Positions 8,747-18,906 of a stretch of DNA of 61,278 nt are shown here, piece by piece; position 1 is the first letter of the stretch; each line of letters begins with the position of its first letter. The position numbers were made by a program, and so were the translations under genes. Under the pieces are notes generated by a model, which worked only from the letters and a program-made list of their open reading frames with translations, searched no databases and was not told the DNA's origin. Source of the stretch: Acidimicrobiia bacterium (GTDB lineage Bacteria > Actinomycetota > Acidimicrobiia > Acidimicrobiales > UBA8592); contig JAUIIS010000003.1 in the NCBI GenBank assembly GCA_030431575.1, forward strand, positions 1 to 61,278, given 5' to 3'.

Positions 8747-9415
8747 GTGCCCCTCGACGAACCCCTCTACCCAATCAACCTGCGCATCAAGGGCCACCGT
8801 TGCCTGGTGGTAGGTGGAGGCCGTGTTGGGGCACAAAAGACCCAGGGTTTGCTGGATTGCGGAGCGCTGGTCACCCTCGTCGCTCCCGACATTTCATCTG
8901 AGGTCCAAGCCCTAGCCGCCGATCTCGAGAGCGGGGCTCAAGACGCAACAGCGCTTGAAATCGTGCAACGCGAGTACTGCCGCGAAGACCTCGTAGGCAA
9001 ACGTGTGGTTGTTGCTGCAACCAATGATTCAGCGGTGAATGCCCGCGTCTTTGCCGACGGTCAAGCCGTTGGAGTGCTCGTCAACAGTGCCGACGATCCA
9101 CAGAACTGCGACTACACCTTGCCCTCCAAGGTGCGGCGTGGACCGCTCTTGGTGACAGCATCCACACAAGGCAAAAGCCCTGCATTGGCCACTTGGCTCA
9201 GAAGACAGTTCCAGGCCGAGTTTGGGCCCGAATACGAGCTACTCTTAGAAGTGTTGATCGAAGCCCGAGAAGAGCTCCGCGCCGCTGGAGTTTCTACCGA
9301 GGGTTTGGGTTGGCAGGAAGCTCTCGATTCAGGGATGCTTGCATTGGTCCGAGAGGGCCGCGTAGCCGAAGCGAAGGAGCGCCTACAGGCGTGTCTGTCG
9401 TCGTCATTGGAGTAA
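8747..9415 (+). CDS. Precorrin-2 dehydrogenase / sirohydrochlorin ferrochelatase-type protein (CysG N-terminal/Met8-like)
   Basis: YPINLRIKGHRCLVVGGGRVGAQKTQGLLDCGALVTLVAPD; VNSADDPQNCDYTLPSKVRRGPLLVTASTQGKSPALATWLR. Confidence 0.85.
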   Translation: MPLDEPLYPINLRIKGHRCLVVGGGRVGAQKTQGLLDCGALVTLVAPDISSEVQALAADLESGAQDATALEIVQREYCREDLVGKRVVVAATNDSAVNARVFADGQAVGVLVNSADDPQNCDYTLPSKVRRGPLLVTASTQGKSPALATWLRRQFQAEFGPEYELLLEVLIEAREELRAAGVSTEGLGWQEALDSGMLALVREGRVAEAKERLQACLSSSLE

Positions 9416-10653
9416 ACAACCGCACAATGCCCCTCGACTTGTTCGAGCGGGTAACCGTGCCAGCCCAGCGCCTAGACAAGGCCCTGGCTGACCTGCGCGC
9501 TCGCCGCCACATCTCTGAAGCCGTGGTGCTCTCTACCTGTAACCGCACCGAGGTCTATGTCTACGCCGAGAAGTTCCACGGCGCATACCAAGATGTGCGC
9601 GACTTCTTGGCCGAATCAGCCCAGCTCGCCCCCGAGGCATTCTCAGACCACATTTACCTGGCCTATGACGACGAAGCCATACGGCATCTGTTTTCGGTTG
9701 CGTCCGGTCTTGATTCGGCAGTCCTTGGCGAGAACGAAATCCAAGGCCAAGTAAAACAAGCCTGGGAAACCGCACGCCTCGAAGGCGGCTCAGGCAGCGT
9801 CCTAAACCAGCTCTTCCGCCACGCGCTCGAAGTCGGCAAGCGAGTCCGCACAGAAACCGGCATCTCCCGCAACATCACCTCGGTGTCTCAGGCGGCAGTG
9901 GCCATGGCCAGCCAACGTCTCGGTGGCCTCGCAGGGCGAGACATCATTGTGTTGGGTGCTGGCGACATGGGCGAAGGAATGGCGGCCACCCTCGATGGTG
10001 CTGGGCTTGGCTCCATCGTGTTCGCCAATCGCAGCGCCGAGCGAGCACAACGTCTTGCAGAGCGATTCGACTGCGGCAAAGCCATCACCCTCGATGCGCT
10101 TCCAGATCACCTCGACACCGCCGATGCGCTCTTGACCTCCACCGGAGCGCAGTCGCTCATGGTCGAGCAAGCAGAACTCGCGGAAGTAATGAGCCGCCGC
10201 AACAGCAAGCCACTCCTCATTGTCGACATCGCCGTGCCTCGAGACGTCGACCCAGCGGTGGGCAGTCTCGACGGCGTCACCTTGCTCGACATGGACGACC
10301 TTCGGGCGTTTGCTGATGCCGGGCGCAGAGAACGAGAAACCGAACTCGCGGCGGCGCGTCGCGTGGTGGCCGAGCAACTCGACCGCTTCGCCGAGTCACA
10401 GTCCGCACGCCAAGTAGCGCCCCTTGTTGCCAGCTTCCGCAGTAACGCTGAGGCCATCCGTCAAGCCGAACTCGAGCGCTTCGCCGCCAAGTTGGCTCAC
10501 CTCGACGACGAGCAACGCGAAATGGTCGAGGCCCTCACTCAGGGGATCCTTGGCAAACTGCTCCATGAGCCGTCAGTTCGTATTGGCGAAGCCGCAGGCA
10601 CCCCGCGAGGCGAGCGCCTCGCCGACGCACTGCGCGATTTGTTCGACCTCTAA
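9391..10653 (+). CDS. hemA: Glutamyl-tRNA reductase (GTG start overlapping the previous gene; ORF track start at 9193 is too long)
   Basis: VSVVVIGVNNRTMPLDLFERVTV; VVLSTCNRTEVYVYAEKFHGAYQDVRDFL; SGLDSAVLGENEIQGQVKQAW. Confidence 0.95.
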   Translation: MSVVVIGVNNRTMPLDLFERVTVPAQRLDKALADLRARRHISEAVVLSTCNRTEVYVYAEKFHGAYQDVRDFLAESAQLAPEAFSDHIYLAYDDEAIRHLFSVASGLDSAVLGENEIQGQVKQAWETARLEGGSGSVLNQLFRHALEVGKRVRTETGISRNITSVSQAAVAMASQRLGGLAGRDIIVLGAGDMGEGMAATLDGAGLGSIVFANRSAERAQRLAERFDCGKAITLDALPDHLDTADALLTSTGAQSLMVEQAELAEVMSRRNSKPLLIVDIAVPRDVDPAVGSLDGVTLLDMDDLRAFADAGRRERETELAAARRVVAEQLDRFAESQSARQVAPLVASFRSNAEAIRQAELERFAAKLAHLDDEQREMVEALTQGILGKLLHEPSVRIGEAAGTPRGERLADALRDLFDL

Positions 10654-10736
10654 CCCACGGATCGTCCCATGATCTCCAGCCAACAGCGGTTGCTGTCGGG
10701 TGCAACGCACGCTGGCGCTCGGGGCAGGTGAACAGC

Positions 10737-11651
10737 ATGACCACACTGCGTGCGGCTACCCGAGCAAGCGCTCTGGCGCTGTGGCAGACCCGCCACGTCG
10801 CCGCCTTGCTTGCCCCTTTGGGCATTGAGATCGAACAAGTCTTGGTGTCCACCTCTGGTGACAGAAACACCGATGTGCCCATTCACACAATGGGAGGCAA
10901 AGGCGTCTTCGTGAAAGAGGTGCAAGCAGCGGTGCTCGATGGGCGGGCCGACATTGCCGTGCATTCCATGAAGGATCTACCCAGCGGCACCCCAGATGGC
11001 CTGGTATTGGCTGCGGTCCCTGCACGAGCCGACGCCCGCGACGCGCTTGTGGGGTCGACGCTCGATGGGCTCGCTCATGGGGCTACCGTGGCCACTGGGT
11101 CAATCCGCCGCCGAGCCCAGTTGCAAGCACTTCGCCCGGACCTCACCTTCTGCGAACTGCGAGGAAACATTGCCACCCGGCTCGCGAAGGCGTCCGATTT
11201 CGATGCCATCATCATGGCGGCCGCGGCCCTCCAGCGCCTTGGCGAGGCCCCCAGCGTGATCGACATTCTTGAGCCCGAGGTCATGTTGCCCCAAGTTGGC
11301 CAAGGCGCACTCGCGGTTGAGGCCGACGCTGCCAATACGGCTGCGGTTGAGGCCTTGGCTACCATTCAGGATCCTCTTACTCGGCTAGTCACCAGCGCCG
11401 AGCGAGCGTTTCTTGGTGCGCTGGGCGGCGACTGCGACCTGCCAGCTGGGGCGTATGCCACCGCGCACGATGGTGAGATCTTCCTTAGGTCCCTGCTGGC
11501 CGCCCCCGACGGCACCACGGTCCTCCAAGATGAACGCCGGGGCACCAACCCACACCATCTCGGCACCAGCGCTGCTGCGCACCTGCTGGCATCGGGCGGA
11601 CGGGCCATCCTCGACGGCAGCCGACCAGGTGCCGATTCTGGCCCACAATGA
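10737..11651 (+). CDS. hemC: Porphobilinogen deaminase (hydroxymethylbilane synthase)
   Basis: LRAATRASALALWQTRHVAALL; GGKGVFVKEVQAAVLDGRADIAVHSMKDLPS; GSIRRRAQLQALRPDL; GDCDLPAGAYA. Confidence 0.95.
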   Translation: MTTLRAATRASALALWQTRHVAALLAPLGIEIEQVLVSTSGDRNTDVPIHTMGGKGVFVKEVQAAVLDGRADIAVHSMKDLPSGTPDGLVLAAVPARADARDALVGSTLDGLAHGATVATGSIRRRAQLQALRPDLTFCELRGNIATRLAKASDFDAIIMAAAALQRLGEAPSVIDILEPEVMLPQVGQGALAVEADAANTAAVEALATIQDPLTRLVTSAERAFLGALGGDCDLPAGAYATAHDGEIFLRSLLAAPDGTTVLQDERRGTNPHHLGTSAAAHLLASGGRAILDGSRPGADSGPQ

Positions 11652-13135
11652 CGGTCTATCTCGTTGGCGCAGGCCCCGGCGACCCCGATCTCATAACGGT
11701 GCGGGGCGCACAGCTACTTTCTGAAGCCGATGTCGTCATCTATGACCGGCTTTCGGTGGCCGACTTGCTGCGTCTCGCTCCAGCAAACGCCCAGCTCATT
11801 AGCGTGGGCAAAACGCCCGACGGCCCAACGGTCCCCCAAGAAGAAATCAATCGACTCTTGGTCGAGCATGGCCGGGCAGGCAAACATGTGGTCCGCCTCA
11901 AAGGCGGCGACCCGTTTGTGTTCGCCAGAGGTGGCGAAGAAGCCCAAGCGTTGATGGCCGCGGGCATTCCTATCGAGGTGGTCCCAGGCATTACCTCGGC
12001 CATTGCAGCGCCCGGAGCCGCCGGCATTCCTGTAACCATGCGCTACTCCAGTACGGCCTTTACCGTAATCACCGGCCACGAGGACCCGTCCAAGAGCACC
12101 CAGATCGACTGGGAGGCTGTAGCTGGATTCGGCGGCACCATCGTGATTCTCATGGGCGTGAAACGCTGGCGCTCGATCGCTGCGGCACTAATGCGTGGTG
12201 GATTGTCACCAGACACGCCCGCTGCCGCGGTGCGCTGGGGGACCAGGCCCGAACAGCACACAACCCGAGCCACGTTGGCCACACTTGGCGACCACGACCT
12301 CTTGGCGCCCTCCACCATTGTTGTGGGCAGCGTCGCCGGTATCGACGTCGGTTGGTTCGAAGCCCAACCACTGTTTGGGCGCCGCGTCGTGGTCACGCGG
12401 ACACGCACCCAAGCCAGCGAACTCGTCCATCAATTACGCCGGCGCGGCGCCGCCCCAATCGAGGTCCCCACCATCGAGATTGCAGACCCGCCCCAACCCG
12501 AGGCCATGCGAGCCGCGGCCGAGGCCGCGGCCACCTTCGACTGGGTGGTCTTTACTTCCCCCAACGGCGTCAGCCGGTTCTGCGATTGCCTTCGGGACGC
12601 TCGCCAGCTCGGCAACGCATCCGTTGCCGCCATCGGCCCAGGAACAGCTAGTGCGTTGGCCCGCTACAACATCGAAGCTGACCTCGTCCCCGAGCGCTAT
12701 GTTGCCGAAGGTCTTCTCGAAGCGTTTCCTCATCCCCCGGCCGGGGGTGGACGAGTGCTTATGGCCAGAGCGCTTGAGGCCAGAGATGTTCTGCCTGACG
12801 GCCTAAGCGCTCTTGGCTGGGACGTCCATGTGGTTCCCGTTTATCAGACGTTGCAGCCAGTGCTTAGCCCCAGCGAAGTCCAAGCCGCTCGGTCAGCCGA
12901 CATTGTCACGTTCACGTCGTCGTCGACCGTGCGTCACTACGTCGACTTGGTGGGCGTCGACGGGGTGCCACCCGTCGTTGCTTGCATTGGCCCAATTACC
13001 GCGGAGACTGCGCGAAGCCTTGGGCTGGAGGTAACGGTGGAGGCCCAGACACACACGATTGCTGGCCTGGTTGAAGCCCTGGAGTCCTGGGCGCTGGTGG
13101 TGCCCGGCCAAACTGGCCCTCTCGGAGGCAGTTGA
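11648..13135 (+). CDS. Fused uroporphyrinogen-III C-methyltransferase / uroporphyrinogen-III synthase (CobA-HemD)
   Basis: N-terminal VYLVGAGPGDPDLITVRGAQLLSEADVVIYDRL and HVVRLKGGDPFVFARGGEEAQAL; C-terminal HemD domain from GRRVVVTRTRTQASEL; ATGA overlap with hemC. Confidence 0.92.
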   Translation: MTVYLVGAGPGDPDLITVRGAQLLSEADVVIYDRLSVADLLRLAPANAQLISVGKTPDGPTVPQEEINRLLVEHGRAGKHVVRLKGGDPFVFARGGEEAQALMAAGIPIEVVPGITSAIAAPGAAGIPVTMRYSSTAFTVITGHEDPSKSTQIDWEAVAGFGGTIVILMGVKRWRSIAAALMRGGLSPDTPAAAVRWGTRPEQHTTRATLATLGDHDLLAPSTIVVGSVAGIDVGWFEAQPLFGRRVVVTRTRTQASELVHQLRRRGAAPIEVPTIEIADPPQPEAMRAAAEAAATFDWVVFTSPNGVSRFCDCLRDARQLGNASVAAIGPGTASALARYNIEADLVPERYVAEGLLEAFPHPPAGGGRVLMARALEARDVLPDGLSALGWDVHVVPVYQTLQPVLSPSEVQAARSADIVTFTSSSTVRHYVDLVGVDGVPPVVACIGPITAETARSLGLEVTVEAQTHTIAGLVEALESWALVVPGQTGPLGGS

Positions 13136-13160
13136 GTAACCGCCGTTCCGACGGCCGCGA

Positions 13161-13937
13161 TTATTCGGACGCCTCCTCGGCGTCTAGCAACAGTCGCGCT
13201 GCGCCGACCACTGCGGTAATGGCGTCGGCCTCGGTCTTGGCAATGACGGATTCGTCTGGGATCTCTTGTTGCATCCGGTTGACGATGGCGCCGGCAATAC
13301 AGCCCGCGCGCCAGCCCTGCGTGGCGCACATGGTGAACAGCGTGGCCGATTCCATTTCGAAGTTCAGCACCCCAAGCGTCGCCCATTCGTCCACGCTGCC
13401 TTGCAGGTGCTTGGCAACGCGCCCCGACACGGTGTCGTAGCGTTCTTGGCCTGGATAGAAGGTGTCCGCGGATGCGGTAATGCCAACCCGGTAGGTGGCG
13501 CCCATGGCTTCGGCGCTGTCGACCAGTGCACGGGTGCAGCCAAAATCGGCGACGGCGGGGTAGACGGCCGGTGCGAAGTGGTGGCTGGCCCCGTCTAAGC
13601 GAACTGAAGCGCTGGATACGATGAGCGCGCCGGGCTCGATGTCGGGCTGGATAGCTCCAGTTGTGCCCACCCGCAGGAACGTTCTGACGCCCAGTTGGGC
13701 GAGCTCTTCAACCGCGATCGAGGTCGAGGGGCCACCGATCCCGGTCGAGCAGGCAACGATTGGCTTGTCGCCCAACGTGCCCCTCCACGATGTGAATTCG
13801 CGGGCCGACGCCATGAACTCGGGGTTGTCGAACTCCGAAGCAATGCGCTCTACCCGGCCCGGATCGCCGGGCAGGATTGCAATGGAGGCTCCGCGGAGCT
13901 GGTCCCTAGTGAGGCCAAGGTGAAAGACGTCTGCCAT
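13161..13937 (-). CDS. udp: Uridine phosphorylase / nucleoside phosphorylase
   Basis: [89 protein letters not shown]. Confidence 0.88.
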   Translation of the reverse strand: MADVFHLGLTRDQLRGASIAILPGDPGRVERIASEFDNPEFMASAREFTSWRGTLGDKPIVACSTGIGGPSTSIAVEELAQLGVRTFLRVGTTGAIQPDIEPGALIVSSASVRLDGASHHFAPAVYPAVADFGCTRALVDSAEAMGATYRVGITASADTFYPGQERYDTVSGRVAKHLQGSVDEWATLGVLNFEMESATLFTMCATQGWRAGCIAGAIVNRMQQEIPDESVIAKTEADAITAVVGAARLLLDAEEASE

Positions 13938-14008
13938 GACCCGACAGTAGCGGGATGCCAAAGCTGAAACGAGAACTTGCCGTCTGACCACTCCAACGCG
14001 CGGACTTC

Positions 14009-14707
14009 GTGAGACTATTACGCACGTGCCGAAGAACTCTGAGGGGAGGGCAAGTGGCAGCCACCAAGCGCGCCGGCTCTAGTAGCGGTGCTCAGACAAA
14101 GATGCGTATTGTCGATGCCACGCTGGAGACCTTGCAAGAAGAGGGCATTGTGGGCACCAGCGCTCGGGCCATCGCTCGCAGAGGCAACTTCAACCAGGCC
14201 CTCATCTTCTACCATTTTGGCAGCGTCGATGAGGCCATTGTGGCTGCCATTGGCGAGCTCTCTGCCCGGCGCATTGCCCGGTACCGCGAGCCCCTCATGA
14301 GTGTGGATTCGCTCACCGACCTCATCGAGGTTGCACGCGAGCTTTATGAGAACGACCGGGCCTCGGGCGAGGTCACCGTCTTGACCCAGGCCTTTGCTGG
14401 AGCAAGCCGCAACCCCGACATGGGCCCCGCCATGTACGACCACATCCAGACCTGGAACACCCTGGTTGCCGAGGTGGTCGAGCGCTCTATTGCAGCCTCT
14501 CCAATGGGCGGAACCCCTATCGCTGCGATGGTGCCAATCCAACAGGTCGCAACCGCCATCTCTGCGTTGTTTCTGGGCATCGAACTCTTTGGACAGCTGG
14601 ACCCGGAGCGCTCAGACACCGACGCCATGTTTACCTCCATTGCCGCAATGGCTCAGTTGGCAGAGTCGATGTTGGCATCAGCGTTCCCGCAGGATCTCGG
14701 TACGTAG
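14009..14707 (+). CDS. TetR family transcriptional regulator (start may be GTG 14054)
   Basis: [50 protein letters not shown], TetR N-terminal HTH. Confidence 0.85.
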   Translation: MRLLRTCRRTLRGGQVAATKRAGSSSGAQTKMRIVDATLETLQEEGIVGTSARAIARRGNFNQALIFYHFGSVDEAIVAAIGELSARRIARYREPLMSVDSLTDLIEVARELYENDRASGEVTVLTQAFAGASRNPDMGPAMYDHIQTWNTLVAEVVERSIAASPMGGTPIAAMVPIQQVATAISALFLGIELFGQLDPERSDTDAMFTSIAAMAQLAESMLASAFPQDLGT

Positions 14708-14785
14708 CGCCGCTGGCCGGTTGGCTGGACCACGCGCCGCTACCCGTGGCCGCCCGGATTCTTCCGCGATAAACAACGGTTCTCA

Positions 14786-14921
14786 GGACCTGAGCGGATA
14801 GGCCATGGTCACCGCACAGGTCCTTACGCCCATTTCTCGCTCTTGGCCCCACGGGCCGGGCCGCTCGGGCCCAGGGGCCTGGCGTCTCGGCCAGCTGCGC
14901 CTACCTAGCCGCTAGGCCCCT
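14786..14921 (+). repeat. Dispersed palindromic repeat element, copy A
   Basis: Reverse complement aligns along its length with 59847-59983; starts with imperfect palindrome GGACCTGAGCGG...CCGCACAGGTCC. Confidence 0.88.
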
Positions 14922-14928
14922 AAAGCGC

Positions 14929-15603
14929 GTGCAGACGAACGGTGGTGCGTTACGGTTCGTCGCTGTGGACGCATTTGTCTTTGACTTCGATGGCCTCATT
15001 GTCGACACGGAATGGCCCGCGTACGTGAGCGTTCGTGATCAGTTCGCGGCGCATGGCGTTGAGCTCTCGCTGGTGCAATGGCAGGCGCGGATCGGTCGAG
15101 GCGACAACCCACCGTGGACGGTTTTGCTCGAAGAGCAAGTTGGAGCCATCGATGTCGACGCTGTCGAAGAGGCTCGGCGCACACATAAGAACGAGCTCAC
15201 CGATGCCCAGCCGGTGCTCCCCGGAGTTGTGTCGCTTCTCGACCAGGCAAAGTCGCGAGGGCTCGGTGTGGCCGTTGCGTCGAGTTCGCCCAGCACGTGG
15301 GTTCGACCACACCTGGAGCGCAGAGGACTGTTAGACCGATTCGCTGCGGTCTGGACGCGCGACATGGTTTCGCGCGGCAAACCGTGGCCCGACCTGTTCT
15401 TGGCCGCCAGCAGCGCGCTCGATGCCAAACCGGAGCGAACCGTTGCTTTCGAGGATTCGGTTCATGGGGTGACCGCTGCAAAGGAGGCGGGTATGTTTGC
15501 TGTTGCGGTGCCAAACAGGGTGACCGTGGGTGGTGACTTCTCCCACGCCGACTTGGTTGTGGACACGTTGGCCGATGTCACGTTGTCTGATCTGGGCCTC
15601 TGA
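14929..15603 (+). CDS. HAD family hydrolase, beta-phosphoglucomutase-like (start may be GTG 14965)
   Basis: VDAFVFDFDGLIVDTEW; LGVAVASSSPSTWVRPHLERRGLLDRF; KPWPDLFLAASSALDAKPERTVAFEDSVHGVTAAKEAGM. Confidence 0.88.
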   Translation: MQTNGGALRFVAVDAFVFDFDGLIVDTEWPAYVSVRDQFAAHGVELSLVQWQARIGRGDNPPWTVLLEEQVGAIDVDAVEEARRTHKNELTDAQPVLPGVVSLLDQAKSRGLGVAVASSSPSTWVRPHLERRGLLDRFAAVWTRDMVSRGKPWPDLFLAASSALDAKPERTVAFEDSVHGVTAAKEAGMFAVAVPNRVTVGGDFSHADLVVDTLADVTLSDLGL

Positions 15604-15627
15604 CAGCCAGCGCTTTACACTGGGGCA

Positions 15628-16601
<974 letters not shown>

Positions 16602-16605
<4 letters not shown>

Positions 16606-17870
16606 CCAACCCCCCAGTCACCAACAAGGCGCTGTTCGCACGCGGCCAGGCCGTCATGCCCGGAGGGGTCAATTCGCCCGTGCGGTCATTCCGTTCGGTG
16701 GGTGGCACCCCGTATTTTGTCGACAATGCCGAGGGCCCCTACGTTTGGGATGTCGAAGGCAACCGGTACATCGACTACGTGATGAGCTACGGGCCCGGCA
16801 TCTTGGGCCACTCGAACGTGGCCGTCATCGACGCCATTCAACAAGCCGCTGGGCGTGGCACCTCCTACGGTGCGCCCACGTTGGGCGAGATCGAAATGGC
16901 CGAAGAGCTCTGTGCTCGCGTGCCCGGCCTTGAAATGATCCGTCTCGTGTCCAGCGGCACCGAAGCAACCATGTCGGCAATTCGTTTGGCTCGCGGGGCA
17001 ACCGGCCGTGACAAGATCGTCAAGTTCGCTGGTCACTATCACGGCCACGCCGATGCACTGCTGGCTGCCGGCGGCAGCGGGGTAGCCAACCAAGGGCTGT
17101 CGGGCTGCGACGGTGTCCCTGCAAACGCCGTGGCAGACACCGTGGTTGTGCCGTGGAACGTTGTCCCGGAGCTTGACGACTCGGTGGCGGTCCTTGTGGT
17201 CGAACCCGTGCCTGCGAACATGGGGTTAGTGCCAGCTCGCGACGGGTTCCTTCAAGAGCTGCGCGCTGCCTGCGACGCCAACGGCACGTTGTTGATGTTT
17301 GATGAGGTCATCACGGGCTTTCGCTTGGCCCGGGGCGGAGCGACCGAATGGTTCGGCATCCAGCCCGACATCTGGGCGTTCGGCAAGGTCATCGGTGGGG
17401 GCCTGCCCGTGGGGGCGTATGGAGCCTCAACCGAGCTAATGCAACACATTGCCCCCCTTGGAGGCGTCTACCAGGCCGGCACGCTCTCGGGGAACCCGTT
17501 GGCCACTGCAGCGGGTCTCACCCAGTTGCGGCTGCTGACACCCGACGCCTACGCCCAACTGGAGGCAACTGCCACACGACTACAGGCTGGCCTTGCTTCG
17601 GCGTTTGCCGGTGCGGGCGTGACCGCCATTGTCCCTCGGGTTGGCCCTTTGGTGGGGTTGTTCTTCACCGACACCCAACCCACCAATTTCGACGAAGCCC
17701 AGGCCGCTGCCGAAAACGGCGTCTACCCCCGTTTCTTCCACCAGATGCTCGATCGCGGCATTGCCCTGGCCCCGGGCGCCTACGAAGCCATGTTCCCCAG
17801 CCTGGCCCACACCGACCAAGTCATCGACACCACCATCGCGGCCGCCCGCGAAGCCGCCGCCGCGCTGTAG
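16602..17870 (+). CDS. hemL: Glutamate-1-semialdehyde 2,1-aminomutase
   Basis: MPGGVNSPVRSFRSVGGTPYFV; VSSGTEATMSAIRLARGATGRDKIVKFAGHYHGHAD; LLMFDEVITGFRLARGGATEWFGIQPD; GKVIGGGLPVGAYG. Confidence 0.95.
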
Positions 17871-17873
17871 GGG

Positions 17874-17927
17874 GCGTGAGCGAAGCCCCCGGCCCTAGCG
17901 GGCCAGTTTGGGGGCTTCGCTTCACGC
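17874..17927. repeat. Nested inverted repeat downstream of hemL
   Basis: GCGTGAGCGAAGCCCCC (17874-17890) pairs with GGGGGCTTCGCTTCACGC (17910-17927) with one bulge; inner hairpin GGCCC-TAGC-GGGCC. Confidence 0.85.
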
Positions 17928-18052
17928 ATATCTTTGCCGCAAGGCTCATTCCGCTTCGCTTCATTCGCGCTGCGGATTTTCCGCTGCCCGGCCCGGCTGT
18001 GGCGCCTTTTGGTGGTCTGCGGGTGGCCGCGGCGTGTGTCGGGGATGCCAAT

Positions 18053-18136
18053 GGGGTCGGGTGTGGTGCATTTCATTTCGATGGTCGGTGTGGGGTCAGT
18101 GTTGTGTGTGAAATGAAATGCACCACACCCGACCCC
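18053..18136. repeat. Long palindrome: 27-bp perfect arms, 30-nt spacer
   Basis: GGGGTCGGGTGTGGTGCATTTCATTTC (18053-18079) and exact reverse complement (18110-18136). Confidence 0.97.
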
Positions 18137-18197
18137 GGACAAGTGGCGGTCTGCCAAGTGCGCCAACGCCGCGTGTTGGTGGGGCGTGGCGGCGTCG

Positions 18198-18860
18198 CTA
18201 GGTGGTCGGCCCCGGCGACCGAGGCCCGAAGAGGCGCAGGCCGAGGATTGCGCCGATGATGCCTCCGGTGGTCGACAAGGTGAGGTCGCCAATGGTGTCG
18301 CCGTAGGTGAGGCCGAGGCCGCCGCCGGCCCCGGTCTCCTCAACGGCCCATTCCATGATTTCCCAGGCGACGATGGCCAGGGCCCCAAATCCGGCGCCAA
18401 CAAGCACGGCGTCGACGGTGGAGTTGGTGCGGCGAAACCGAAAGGCTTGGAAGGCCATGACCAGCAGGATCCAGTTGGTGCAGTGCAGCACGTCGTCGGT
18501 GACGGCGAAGTTGTCGTAGAAGCCGAACAGGTTGCCCAGGGTGTCCACCAGAAAAGGGGCCACGACCAACGCATCGGCCACGTGCGGGTAGGGGTCGCGT
18601 TTGGTGCGACGAACCCATTCGACAAAGGGCACTACCGCTGCGGCACCCACAAAGAGCGGAATGCGCATACCCATCGCCTTCCCCTCGAGATGGTCGAGTG
18701 GCACCAGGATGGCGATGGCGAAGGCGACGAGGATGCCTACCTTCATAGCGATGTTGCATTTGCGGGCTAGCGGCGACGCATCGATGAGCTCGATGCGAGT
18801 GCCGAGCCTGCCTGACGCCGTATTGGTCATCTCTTGCTTCGTGGTGGGTTGGGTCCCCAT
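18198..18860 (-). CDS. Polytopic membrane protein, DUF2238/YjdF-like
   Basis: Several TM segments; VDTLGNLFGFYDNFAVTDDVLHCTNWILL and YGDTIGDLTLSTTGGIIGAILGL resemble DUF2238. Confidence 0.55.
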   Translation of the reverse strand: MGTQPTTKQEMTNTASGRLGTRIELIDASPLARKCNIAMKVGILVAFAIAILVPLDHLEGKAMGMRIPLFVGAAAVVPFVEWVRRTKRDPYPHVADALVVAPFLVDTLGNLFGFYDNFAVTDDVLHCTNWILLVMAFQAFRFRRTNSTVDAVLVGAGFGALAIVAWEIMEWAVEETGAGGGLGLTYGDTIGDLTLSTTGGIIGAILGLRLFGPRSPGPTT

Positions 18861-18906
18861 CGGGGACCATCGGCCGGTTGGGGCAAAGCTGGAGCGGTGT
18901 TGACGC

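Noticed and set aside
17780-18625. Minus-strand 281-aa ORF and plus-strand 17348-18259 ORF
   Set aside because: Overlap hemL, the palindromes and the DUF2238-like gene in other frames; composition is typical of GC-rich shadow ORFs.
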